Source of the DNA: Tractidigestivibacter montrealensis
GTDB taxonomy: Bacteria; Actinomycetota; Coriobacteriia; Coriobacteriales; Atopobiaceae
DNA length: 64,000 nt
Assembly: GCF_024741235.1 (NCBI RefSeq)
Contig: NZ_JANSKA010000003.1
Coordinates: forward strand, 1 to 64,000
Reading direction: 5' to 3'
This document shows positions 25,082 through 32,701 of this stretch, piece after piece. The notes below the pieces were generated by a model that did not search any database, had not been told where the DNA came from, and worked only from the letters and a program-made list of their open reading frames with translations. How positions within the stretch are numbered: the stretch's first letter is position 1; every line of letters starts with the position of its first letter. A program made the position numbers and the translations under genes.

Positions 25082-25756
25082 TTACGAGGCCTGTCCGAGA
25101 AGCCCCGCCACTATCGTCGCATTGGCCTCCTCAGACGCAGCCGAGAAGAACTCCGGCGTGAGCAGGTCGTAGGCGGGGACGCTTCGAATAAGGCCTTCGT
25201 GGTTCTCGTCCACAATGCGTCCCGCAACGGTAACGGCCTCACGCACGTCCGCCTCGACCACGGGGTACTGCGGGTACGCGGCACAGGCGGCGACAAGCTC
25301 AGGCGTCACGCGTGGGCGCAGCGAGATATCAAAAGTTCTCCCAAAGAGCGCAAAGTCGCGCTGCTTGCGCTTGCGGGTAACGTCACCGGCCTTCACGCCG
25401 ATGGAGGCGATGTACGCCCGTGTGCGCGTGTTGTACACGGAGTCGCACACCAGGTGCGCCCACGCGCCCAGCACCAGGTCGTGCAGGGAGCTCGCGGCCT
25501 CCGCGTCGCAACCCGCCACAAAGCGATCCCAAAACGCCTGGTAGTTAGGGGAAGGAATGGCGCCGCCGTCGGCAAAGTGCGTCTCGCGGTAGTCACGCAG
25601 GCGCGCGACGGGCACCGGCACCATGTAGCCCACGTAGATGTCGGGCAGAAAGTTGCCAAACAGGAAGGCGTTCACGTCGCGCACGCCCAGCCGAGCGGCC
25701 CCCTCCTCACGAAGGAGCCGCTCGACGTGGGCGGTATGTATGTTCCAGCTGGGCAC
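25082..25756 (-). CDS. Zinc-dependent phospholipase C-like protein
   Basis: 224 residues. It starts MPSWNIHTAHVERLL, followed by DVNAFLFGNFLPDIYVGY with His/Asp ligands typical of the bacterial zinc-dependent phospholipase C / S1-P1 nuclease-like fold, then AWAHLVCDSVYNTRTR. There is no signal peptide, so unlike secreted phospholipases this is probably cytoplasmic and its substrate is unknown. It follows pheT after 33 bp and is likely co-transcribed with pheST, although no functional link is evident. Confidence 0.65.
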   Translation of the reverse strand: MPSWNIHTAHVERLLREEGAARLGVRDVNAFLFGNFLPDIYVGYMVPVPVARLRDYRETHFADGGAIPSPNYQAFWDRFVAGCDAEAASSLHDLVLGAWAHLVCDSVYNTRTRAYIASIGVKAGDVTRKRKQRDFALFGRTFDISLRPRVTPELVAACAAYPQYPVVEADVREAVTVAGRIVDENHEGLIRSVPAYDLLTPEFFSAASEEANATIVAGLLGQAS

Positions 25757-25789
25757 GTGCGTGCGTCCTTGCGGCGCGCGGACAGCCCG

Positions 25790-28252
25790 CTAGCCGCGGA
25801 CCTCTCCGCCGGTGGCGCGGCAGACCTTGTCCACGACCTTCTTGTGAGCGCGGTCCACCTCCTCGGAGGTCAGTGTGTGGTCGGCAGAGCGATAGGTGAG
25901 CGAGAAGGCCATCGACTTCTTGCCCAGGCCAACGCGCACGGGGTCGCGATAGACGTCAAAGAGGCGCACGTCCGAGAGGAGCTTGCCGCCGGCACTCTTG
26001 ATGCGCTGCTCGAGCTGCTCGCAGGTAACGGACTCATCGACAACGATGGCCAGGTCAACGTCCACGCCAGGGAGCGTGGGCACGTCGACGTAGGGAAGCT
26101 CGCGGTGAGCCAGGCGCAGGAGCGACTCAACCGAGAGCTCGAAGGCAACCACGGGGGCGTCGACGCCAAATGCCTTGAGCGCCTTGGGGTGGATGTTGCC
26201 AACCCAGCCCATGAGCTCGCCCTTGTTGCCGTAGACCTCGGCCGCGCGACCGGGCTGAAGCCAGCCGTAGGTCTGGGGGTCTGCCACCTTGAAGCGCACC
26301 TTGGTCACGCGAAGCGCCGAGAGGAGCTGCTCCACCACACCCTTGGCATCAAAGAAGTCGTAGTCCTCAAACTTCTGGCACCACTCGTCGTCGCGGTGAC
26401 CGGAGAGCACGCCGCACACAAAGCTGGGCTCGTCGGGCTGGCTCTTGTTCTCGTGGCCAAAGAAGACGCGGCCAATCTCGTAGAGCGCCACCGCATCCAC
26501 GCCGTGGTCGAGGTTGTATGCCACCGAGCGGAGCAGCCCAGGCAGGATCGAGCGGCGCATCTCGGCCTGGTCGGCCACGAGCGGGTTGATGATCTTGACG
26601 GGGATGCCGCGGCCCTCCTCGCTCATGCCCAGCTTGGAGAGATCGTTAGCGTCGGCAAAGCAGTACGTGGTGGTCTCGGAGAGGCCGCAGGCGCGCAGCG
26701 TACGACCAATTTTGCGAATGCGCTGCTGGTCAACGGTCAGGCCACCGGCATGGTTGCGCGCAGCGGGAAGCGTGGGCGTGATGTCGCCCTCGCCCCACAG
26801 GCGCACGACCTCCTCGATGAGGTCGACCTCGCGGGTGAGGTCGGGTCGGTTGGTGGGCGCGGTCACCGTATAGGCGCCGTTCTCGGCGGGCTCGACCTTG
26901 CAGCCAAGGCGCTTGAGGCGCGCGACCATGAAGTCGTCCGGGATGTCCGCGCCGGCGAGCGCGCGAACGCGAGCAGGACGCATGGTAATCACGGGCGCGG
27001 GCACGGGACCGGGGTAGACGTCCACGATGCCCGGGCAGACCTCGGCCGAGCAGCACTCCTCAAAGAGCGCCGCGGCGATGTTGGAGACGTCCGCGCAACC
27101 GGCGCCGTCGACCTGGCGCTCGTAGCGAATGGAAGCCTCGCTCATGAGGTCAAGGTTGCGGCTCGTGCGAGAGATGTGGCCGGCCGAGAAGGTCGCGCTC
27201 TCGAGCAGGACGTCGGTCGTGGTCTCGTCAATCTCGGAGTTGAGGCCGCCCATGACGCCGGCAAGCGCGATGGGGGTCTCGCCGCCGTCGGTGATGACGC
27301 ACATGTCGGGCGTGAGCGAGCGCTCCTTCTCGTCGAGCGTGGTGAGAAGCTCGCCGTCGCGCGCAGCCCGCACCACCACGTGGCGCTTGCCATCCTCGCG
27401 CTTCTGGAGCTTGCCCAGGTCGAAGGCGTGGAGCGGCTGGCCGGTGAGGTACATCACGTAGTTGGTGACGTCCACCACGTTGTTGATGGGCCTGGAGCCG
27501 GCGGCAATCACGCGACGCGCGAGCCACTCGGGGCTGGGGCCAATCTTCACGTTGCGCACCACGCGGGCCGTGTAGCGCGGGCAGAGCTCCGCGTCGTCGA
27601 TCTGCACGTCCACCAGGTCGTGGGCATCCGGCCCCTTCTCCTCCTTGATCGAGGGAAGCGTGATGTGGGTGCCCTCGTCGAGAACGGCCGAGGTTTCCAC
27701 CGCCATGCCCACCATGGAGAGGCAGTCGGGACGGTTGGGGGTGATCTCGCAGTCAATCACGGTGTCGGAGCTGCCCAGGTAGTCCGTGTAGAGCATGCCC
27801 ACGGGAGCGTCGGGCGGCAGGATGATGATGCCGTCGTGGTCGTTGCCCAGGCCAAGCTCGCGCTCGGAGCAGTTCATGCCATAGGACTCGACGCCGCGGA
27901 GCTTTGACTTCTTGATCTTCACGTCGCCGGGGAGCACGGCGCCGATCATGGCGGTCACAATGTGATCGCCCTCGTTGAAGTTCTGGGCGCCGCACACAAT
28001 CTGCAGCGGCACGGGGTTGCCGTTCTCGTCGACGTTCTTGTCGCCAACGGAGACCTGGCAGAGCCACATGTGGTCGGAGTCTGGGTGCGGCTTCTTGCTC
28101 ACCACCTGGGCGGTGTAGACGTGGTCGAGGTCGGCGCCAACGCGCTCGACGCCCTCGACCTCGGTGCCGGTGCGGATGTACTCGTTGACCAGGTCCTTGG
28201 GGTCTTCGGGCACGTCCACCATGTCCTTGAGCCACTCATACGAAACGCGCAT
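25790..28252 (-). CDS. pheT: Phenylalanyl-tRNA synthetase beta subunit
   Basis: 820 residues, normal for the bacterial long form. Order: N-terminal MRVSYEWLKDMVD, tRNA-binding OB domain (DHVYTAQVVSKKPHPDSDHMWLCQVSVG... IVCGAQNFNEGDHI), B3/B4 editing region, B5, the catalytic-like core and the C-terminal ferredoxin-like anticodon-binding domain (PYVDVPTLPGVDVDLAIVVDE... RLFDVYRDPVRVGLGKKSMAFSLTYRS). It pairs with PheS to charge tRNA-Phe. pheS lies 102 bp upstream under a T-box. Confidence 0.97.
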   Translation of the reverse strand: MRVSYEWLKDMVDVPEDPKDLVNEYIRTGTEVEGVERVGADLDHVYTAQVVSKKPHPDSDHMWLCQVSVGDKNVDENGNPVPLQIVCGAQNFNEGDHIVTAMIGAVLPGDVKIKKSKLRGVESYGMNCSERELGLGNDHDGIIILPPDAPVGMLYTDYLGSSDTVIDCEITPNRPDCLSMVGMAVETSAVLDEGTHITLPSIKEEKGPDAHDLVDVQIDDAELCPRYTARVVRNVKIGPSPEWLARRVIAAGSRPINNVVDVTNYVMYLTGQPLHAFDLGKLQKREDGKRHVVVRAARDGELLTTLDEKERSLTPDMCVITDGGETPIALAGVMGGLNSEIDETTTDVLLESATFSAGHISRTSRNLDLMSEASIRYERQVDGAGCADVSNIAAALFEECCSAEVCPGIVDVYPGPVPAPVITMRPARVRALAGADIPDDFMVARLKRLGCKVEPAENGAYTVTAPTNRPDLTREVDLIEEVVRLWGEGDITPTLPAARNHAGGLTVDQQRIRKIGRTLRACGLSETTTYCFADANDLSKLGMSEEGRGIPVKIINPLVADQAEMRRSILPGLLRSVAYNLDHGVDAVALYEIGRVFFGHENKSQPDEPSFVCGVLSGHRDDEWCQKFEDYDFFDAKGVVEQLLSALRVTKVRFKVADPQTYGWLQPGRAAEVYGNKGELMGWVGNIHPKALKAFGVDAPVVAFELSVESLLRLAHRELPYVDVPTLPGVDVDLAIVVDESVTCEQLEQRIKSAGGKLLSDVRLFDVYRDPVRVGLGKKSMAFSLTYRSADHTLTSEEVDRAHKKVVDKVCRATGGEVRG

Positions 28253-28354
28253 GGTATCTGCAATCCCTTCTGGGCGGCTTGGTGCGGCCGCCCTGGTTCT
28301 TCTCGTCCTGCCGCGGGCTTCTCGCCCGGGCGCCTCCTTCTGCCCTGGCCAGGC

Positions 28355-29422
28355 CTAGAACTGGTTCAGGAAGCGCATGTCGCCGGTCATGAGCATGCGC
28401 AGGTCAGGCAGGTCGTAGCGAAGCGCGGCCACGCGCTCAACGCCAATGCCAAAGGCGAAGCCGGTGTACTTCTCAGGGTCGATGCCGCAGTAGCGGAAGA
28501 CGTTGGGGTCGACCATGCCGCAGCCCAGAATCTCGAGCCAGCCGGTGTTCTTGCAGAAGCGGCAGCCCTTGCCGTGGCACACGCCGCAGGAGACGTCGAC
28601 CTCGCAGCTGGGCTCGGTGAACGGGAAGAAGTGCGGGCGGTAGCGGGTGGCGCGGTCCTTGCCAAAGATCTCGCGGGTGAAGTAGTCGAGCGTGCCCTTG
28701 AGGTCGCCAAAGGTGATGCCCTCGTCAACGACAAGGCCCTCTACCTGCGTGAACTGCGGCAGATGATTGGCGTCGGCGGTGTCCGGGCGAAAGACGGTGC
28801 CGGGGCAGATCATGTAGATGGGAGGCTCGTGGGTCTCCATGGTGTGCACCTGGACGCCCGAGGTCTGGGTGCGCAGCAGGATGTCGGACTCGCCCTGGAC
28901 GTGGGTCTCCTTGCCCTCGGGGGCGTTGTCTACCACGTAGAAGGTGTCGCGCGCGGAGCGGCTGGGGTGGTCCTCCGGGGCGTTGAGCGCGGTGAAGTTG
29001 TAGTAGGTGGTCTCGACGTAGGGACCGTCCTCGACGGTGTAGCCCAAGCCGCAGAAGATGTCCTCGATCTCCTCGCGAATCTGGCTGATGAGGTGCTGCG
29101 TACCCGGGGAGAGTGTGCGGCCGGGAAGCGTGACGTCCACCGCGTCGGCGGCCATGCGGCGCTCCATTAGCTCGTTTGCCAGCTCCTCGCGACGGGCGGC
29201 GAGGCCAGCCTCTACCTTGGCGCGCACGGTGTTCGCCATCTGGCCCATGGCGCGGCGCTCCTCGGGAGGGACCTGGCCCATCATGTGCATGAGGGCCGTG
29301 AGCCTGCCCTTGCGGCCGAGCATGGAGACGCGGAGGGCCTCGAGGGCCTCCATGGTCTCAGCGCGCTTAAGTCCCTCCTCTACCTGCGCCTCAATGGACT
29401 TGAGGTCATCGGACATCGCCAT
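28355..29422 (-). CDS. pheS: Phenylalanyl-tRNA synthetase alpha subunit
   Basis: 355 residues. An N-terminal coiled-coil arm (residues 1-100), then class II motifs: motif 1 region GYTVEDGPYVETTYYNFTALNAPEDHPSRSARDTFYV, motif 2 region FRPDTADANHLPQFTQVEGLVVDEG, FPFTEPSCEVDV, and motif 3 GIGVERVAALRYDLPDLR. A Cys cluster (CGVCHGKGCRFCKN) is seen, as in many actinobacterial and low-GC PheS. GGAAAGG lies eight bases before the ATG at 29422. First gene of the operon; expression is controlled by the T-box upstream. Confidence 0.97.
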   Translation of the reverse strand: MAMSDDLKSIEAQVEEGLKRAETMEALEALRVSMLGRKGRLTALMHMMGQVPPEERRAMGQMANTVRAKVEAGLAARREELANELMERRMAADAVDVTLPGRTLSPGTQHLISQIREEIEDIFCGLGYTVEDGPYVETTYYNFTALNAPEDHPSRSARDTFYVVDNAPEGKETHVQGESDILLRTQTSGVQVHTMETHEPPIYMICPGTVFRPDTADANHLPQFTQVEGLVVDEGITFGDLKGTLDYFTREIFGKDRATRYRPHFFPFTEPSCEVDVSCGVCHGKGCRFCKNTGWLEILGCGMVDPNVFRYCGIDPEKYTGFAFGIGVERVAALRYDLPDLRMLMTGDMRFLNQF

Positions 29423-29446
29423 AGTGCAATCCTTTCCAAAGCCAAT

Positions 29447-29715
29447 AAAAAACCGTCCCGGGCCATGCTGCCCAAGGACGGATGTCTCCGCGGTACCACC
29501 TTGATTGACGTGCGCGTTTTCTCTCGCGCGCGCCCACTCGTTGCGCCCCGTGCCGTGGGGCCTACGGCTTCCCTACTCGCTGGCCGTGCGGCCGGCTTTG
29601 AGGTTGCGGCTGGTGGAGTGAACTCTGGACGTCAGCCTTGGAGGGACCTCTCAGCCGGTGAGCCCCATCTCTTGTCCGCTGGCGACGCGACGACCAAACC
29701 TCTCCGTCATTGCCT
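29447..29715 (-). promoter_or_regulatory. T-box riboswitch of pheST
   Basis: On the minus strand the invariant T-box AAGGTGGTACCGCGG lies at 29502-29488, followed by a terminator stem (CCGTCC/GGACGG, 29481-29453) and TTTTTT (29452-29447), just before pheS. In the stem I region a TTC triplet at 29622-29620, within GAGTTCACTC, is a reasonable Phe specifier. Uncharged tRNA-Phe would pair with it and with the T-box bulge to prevent termination. The 5' boundary is approximate. Confidence 0.92.
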
Positions 29716-29851
29716 AGGGGGCATGGTAGCACGATGGGGCGCTGGCGAGGAGGGCGGAGCCAAAACGGGCGTAAGCTCTGCATGATTCCGGGGCGGGGGC
29801 CGGGGCGGCGGCTGGGAGCGCGCCAGCGGTGGGCGCGCCTAAGATCCCGCT

Positions 29852-30095
29852 CCGGCGTCATTTCTTCTCCGGAGGGCGAGTTCCCGCAACCGCAGCGGAG
29901 AAAAACAAATCTCCGGCGAGGATTCGACGCCGGAGGGCGCGTCTCGTACGGAATCCCGTCGGGAGTCCACGTTCCGGCGCAGTTTTCTCGCCGAAAGACC
30001 CATTTCCGCAGCAGCGGCGTACGAAGTCTTTCCTCCGGCGTCATTCTGCGCCGGAAGACCCATTTCGGTACAGCAGACGCATTCGAAACCCCTGC
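29852..30095. repeat. Four degenerate tandem units with an exact 61-bp period
   Basis: CCGGCG begins at 29852, 29913, 29974 and 30035, each exactly 61 bases apart. Units 2 and 4 contain TCCGGCG, an 8-9-base loop and CGCCGGA; unit 3 has one changed base and unit 1 keeps only the outer TCCGG/CCGGA. The remaining 35 or so bases are poorly conserved, though units 3 and 4 share GACCCATTTC and units 1 and 3 a CGCAnCnGCAGCGG-like part. The array ends about 110 bp upstream of the amidohydrolase. No cas genes are nearby. Confidence 0.75.
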
Positions 30096-30203
30096 TGCAG
30101 CAACCTCTCGGCCAACTTATCATGTGATGCGGATATTGCCCATCCCTTTCACAATCCCCGTGCAGCACTGCACTCACAAGCCACACGAAAGACGGAGCGC
30201 CTC

Positions 30204-31181
30204 ACGATCGACATCCACGGTCACATCCTGACGAAGGGCTACCTCGACCTCCTGGAAGCCCATGGCGCGACCCGTGAGGACGGCTTCCCACTCCCCGTTT
30301 GGAACGAGGAGAGCGCCCTCTCGTTCCTTGACGAGACGGGCATTCGCTACCAGGTCCTGTCCCTCTCTTCGCCGCACCCGTACTTCGGTGATGCGGCAGA
30401 GTCGGCGGACTTTTGCCGGGCCTTCAACGACGAGACGGCCCGCGTCGTTGCGCGCCATCCCACCCGCTTTGGCTTCTGCGCCGTCGTACCCCTGCCCAAC
30501 GTCGTCGCCGCCGTCGGCGAAGCCACACGCACAATCGGAGACCTCAACGCCCTTGGCGTCAAGCTCGCCAGCAACAGCCGAGGGCTCTACCTCGGCGACG
30601 AGCGCCTCGACCCGCTTTTCCAGCGTCTCGAGTCCATCGCAGAGGGGCGCGACCGCGACGTCGTCTGCCTCATCCACCCGAGCCGTCCCGAGCCAATCGC
30701 GGAAGGCGTGTTCAGCGCGGGTCCCGTGCCGCTCTACGAGTTCCTCACCGACTCGACGCGCGCCGTGCTCAACATGATTGCCCACGACGTTCCTCGCCGG
30801 TTCCCCCGCGTGCAGGTCGTCGTCCCCCACTGCGGGAGCTTCCTGCCCAACGTCGCACGCCGCATCGAGGGCGCCCAGCCCATCCTCGAGAAGGTGCACA
30901 TGATGGGCCACGTGGACGTACCCGCCAACCTGGCGCGGCTCTGGTTCGACACGGCAGGCGACTCTGTCCCCGACCTGCTACCGTTGCTGCTCACCATCAC
31001 GGGCCCCGACCACGTGCTTTTTGGTAGCGACTACCCATTCACGCCCCGTTCGCAGACACTGGCAAACATACGACGCCTGCAGGAGTTCCTTGCCAGTGAC
31101 AGGCGCCTTGCAAAGCATGCAGATGACATCCTCGACAACAACGCCCGAAAGCTGCTGACCGCGGCTGGCGCTCTTCGTTGA
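30204..31181 (+). CDS. Amidohydrolase (ACMSD-like TIM-barrel), apparent ACG start
   Basis: About 325 residues. The expected N-terminus of the family is Met-Ile-Asp-Ile-His-x-His; here the codon at the Met position is ACG (30204), six bases after GGAG. No ATG, GTG or TTG lies nearby in frame, and the frame upstream only reads through repeats. Metal ligands: IDIHGHIL (HxH), VPHCGSF (His) and FGSDYPF (Asp). VKLASNSRGLYLGDERLDPLFQRLESIAEG is typical of amidohydrolase_2 proteins, which decarboxylate or hydrolyse aromatic or cyclic acids. The substrate is unknown. The gene may start at ACG, or may have lost its start recently. Confidence 0.75.
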   Translation, partial: TIDIHGHILTKGYLDLLEAHGATREDGFPLPVWNEESALSFLDETGIRYQVLSLSSPHPYFGDAAESADFCRAFNDETARVVARHPTRFGFCAVVPLPNVVAAVGEATRTIGDLNALGVKLASNSRGLYLGDERLDPLFQRLESIAEGRDRDVVCLIHPSRPEPIAEGVFSAGPVPLYEFLTDSTRAVLNMIAHDVPRRFPRVQVVVPHCGSFLPNVARRIEGAQPILEKVHMMGHVDVPANLARLWFDTAGDSVPDLLPLLLTITGPDHVLFGSDYPFTPRSQTLANIRRLQEFLASDRRLAKHADDILDNNARKLLTAAGALR

Positions 31182-31248
31182 TGCGGGTGGGGCACCCACC
31201 CGCATCCCTTCCCGTAATGAGGATGGGACACCCACCCTCGTTCCTTAC
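31180..31248 (+). terminator. Tandem hairpins after the amidohydrolase
   Basis: Hairpin 1: GATGCGGGTGGG (31180-31191), loop GCA, CCCACCCGCATC (31195-31206), perfect 12 bp, starting inside the stop codon. Hairpin 2: GAGGATGGG, loop ACA, CCCACCCTC, with outer GTAA/TTAC (31214-31248). No T-run, so likely a processing-stable 3' end or weak terminator. The words resemble those of the palindrome cluster at 67-324. Confidence 0.5.
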
Positions 31249-31254
31249 GAAGAA

Positions 31255-31323
31255 TATCGCTATTTCTTAAAAGGCAGTCGCGTTTGCCCAGGTATCGCAC
31301 ATGAGTTTTAAGAAAGAGCGATA
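31255..31323. repeat. Hairpin element G
   Basis: 18-base arms starting TATCGCT (31255-31272) and ending AGCGATA (31306-31323) pair at 17 of 18 positions. CCCAGGT (31287-31293) is centred within one base of the element's midpoint, preceded by GTTTG. Confidence 0.75.
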
Positions 31324-31327
31324 AACT

Positions 31328-31444
31328 ATGGCGACCGCAGACAACGGGCTAGAGGAGCCCAAGAACGAGAAGGCCCAGGGTCCAAACCTTCGCCCCATTT
31401 TTCCGGTTAGTGGCAGTTTTCGTCTAATTCCTTATATGACATGA
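31328..31444 (+). CDS. Possible 38-residue ORF or gene remnant
   Basis: An ATG at 31328 opens 38 codons (MATADNGLEEPKNEKAQGPN...) running from the end of element G into the left arm of element E. The first 20 residues are hydrophilic and read like the N-terminus of a real protein, but there is no good ribosome site and the last part is repeat sequence. It may be the 5' remnant of a gene interrupted by element E. Confidence 0.2.
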   Translation: MATADNGLEEPKNEKAQGPNLRPIFPVSGSFRLIPYMT

Positions 31445-31529
31445 TGACAGGGTCAATTCACTGACCTGCGGTTTAACAATCTTCAAACCAGTTACTACTT
31501 CAAGGATTCTCGACAAACTGCCACCAACC
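31405..31529. repeat. Hairpin element E
   Basis: Arms GGTTAGTGGCAGTTT (31405-31419) and AAACTGCCACCAACC (31515-31529) pair at 14 of 15 positions; weaker pairing extends inwards (TAATTCCTT with AAGGATT). The centre of this 125-bp element is ACCTGCGG (31464-31471), which on the other strand reads TTAAACCGCAGGT. Confidence 0.8.
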
Positions 31530-31584
31530 GTCAATCCACGCCAATAGGCGCAGCATTAACACCGCCATCCCGCTCCCCCTCCCC

Positions 31585-31663
31585 TTCTTTATCGGTATCT
31601 GTGACTCGCCATACTTGCGACCTGCGAAAACGCGATGAGAGATTCACAGATATCGATAAAGAA
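31585..31663. repeat. Hairpin element C (79-bp family)
   Basis: 20-base arms starting TTCTTTATCGGTATCTG (31585) and ending ATCGATAAAGAA (31663) pair at 19 of 20. The core GCGACCTGCGAAAAC starts 32 bases in, and the element is preceded by CCCCCTCCCC and followed by CGCAGGT. Element D at 62142-62220 has the same length, arms, core offset and flanks. Confidence 0.85.
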
Positions 31664-31707
31664 CGCAGGTCAGTAGGAGAGAAGGGGGCAGGGCGGGCTC
31701 CAAAGCG

Positions 31708-32619
31708 CTACCACAGCATCTGCGCGAGCCCCACCACCAGGGGGATCGAGGCAAGCGAGAGAAGCACCGAGACAACGATTGTCTCCACCGCGTAGACGTA
31801 GTCGGCGTCGTGGAGCTGGGCGTACACCGCCACGTTGAGGCCAACGGGACACGCCTGCGCAACCAGAATCGCAAGCTTCATCTGAAGCAACGAGCCAGGC
31901 AGCAGGCTCAGCAGCACCAACGTGACAAGCGGCGTCACCAGCAGACGCGCCAGGGCAACCTTGTAGAGGCCCGCACGGTGAATCATGTCTGCCGGGTGAG
32001 ATTGCGCCAGGTAGACCCCTATGGCAAACATCGCCAGCGGCGTGTTGAGGGCCGAGACGTAATCCAGGCAGCTCGTCACCACGCCCGGGAGCTGCAGCTG
32101 GGTCGCAAAGAGCACAAGGCCAATGAGCGTTGCCACCATAAACGGCGAGCGCACCAAGGAGCGCAGCGACACCCTCCCTCGCTCGCCCGCAAGCAGCGAG
32201 ACGCCATAGGTCCACTGCCCCAAGTTCATGAACGCGATGTAGGCGGTCATGTAGAACACAGGCCCCTGGCCAAGGATCGACACGACCAGGGGAATCCCAA
32301 AGAAGCTCGGGTTGGAGAAGGTGGCCGAGAAGTTCCCGATTGCGTCGCCACGCAGGACGAGTCGCGCGACAAGCGCAGAGACGAGCAGGGCGATAAACCC
32401 CATGAGCGCCGAGACCCCCAGCGCAAGGACGTTCTCCGCAGTGCGCTCGACCATGAGTCCCTTAATGATCACGCAAGGCAGCGACAGGTACACGAGGATG
32501 TTGCCAATGGTGCGATTGCCCTCCATCGTGATCTTGCCGGCGCGAAACATCGCAAACCCCACGCCCACCAGCATAAACATGACAACTATCTGCAAGGCGA
32601 GCGTGGCTGGCATTGACAT
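31708..32619 (-). CDS. AEC family transporter (auxin efflux carrier-like)
   Basis: 303 residues from the ATG at 32619 with AGGAAGGA upstream; the longer frame reads back into the kinase gene. About ten membrane helices in two halves: LQIVVMFMLVGVGFAMFRAGKI...NRTIGNILVYLSLPCVIIKGL, then TFSNPSFFGIPLVVSILG, and TPLAMFAIGVYLA...ACPVGLNVAVYAQLHDAD in the second half, which are AEC family hallmarks. Members move malate, other organic acids or amino-acid-derived metabolites; the substrate cannot be read here. It follows the kinase gene by 82 bp and is probably controlled by that two-component pair. Confidence 0.85.
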   Translation of the reverse strand: MSMPATLALQIVVMFMLVGVGFAMFRAGKITMEGNRTIGNILVYLSLPCVIIKGLMVERTAENVLALGVSALMGFIALLVSALVARLVLRGDAIGNFSATFSNPSFFGIPLVVSILGQGPVFYMTAYIAFMNLGQWTYGVSLLAGERGRVSLRSLVRSPFMVATLIGLVLFATQLQLPGVVTSCLDYVSALNTPLAMFAIGVYLAQSHPADMIHRAGLYKVALARLLVTPLVTLVLLSLLPGSLLQMKLAILVAQACPVGLNVAVYAQLHDADYVYAVETIVVSVLLSLASIPLVVGLAQMLW

Positions 32620-32701
32620 TGCCGTGGTCCTTCCTGGTGCCGATGGCGTTGCGCGGGGGCTTTGTCCTGCGCAACCATAGCACCAGGAAGGCAAGGAAGT
32701 C

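Noticed and set aside
25199-27907. 902-codon plus-strand open frame opposite pheT
   Set aside because: Antisense shadow of a complete PheT; no recognisable domain.
29852-30095. 61-bp-period array considered as a CRISPR
   Set aside because: The conserved part is a decayed hairpin with low identity among units, the non-conserved parts share words with each other, and no cas genes are in the window.
29829-30203. N-terminal extension of the amidohydrolase through the repeat array
   Set aside because: The translated extension is only repeat-derived Arg/Pro/Ser text, and family members begin at the ACG position.
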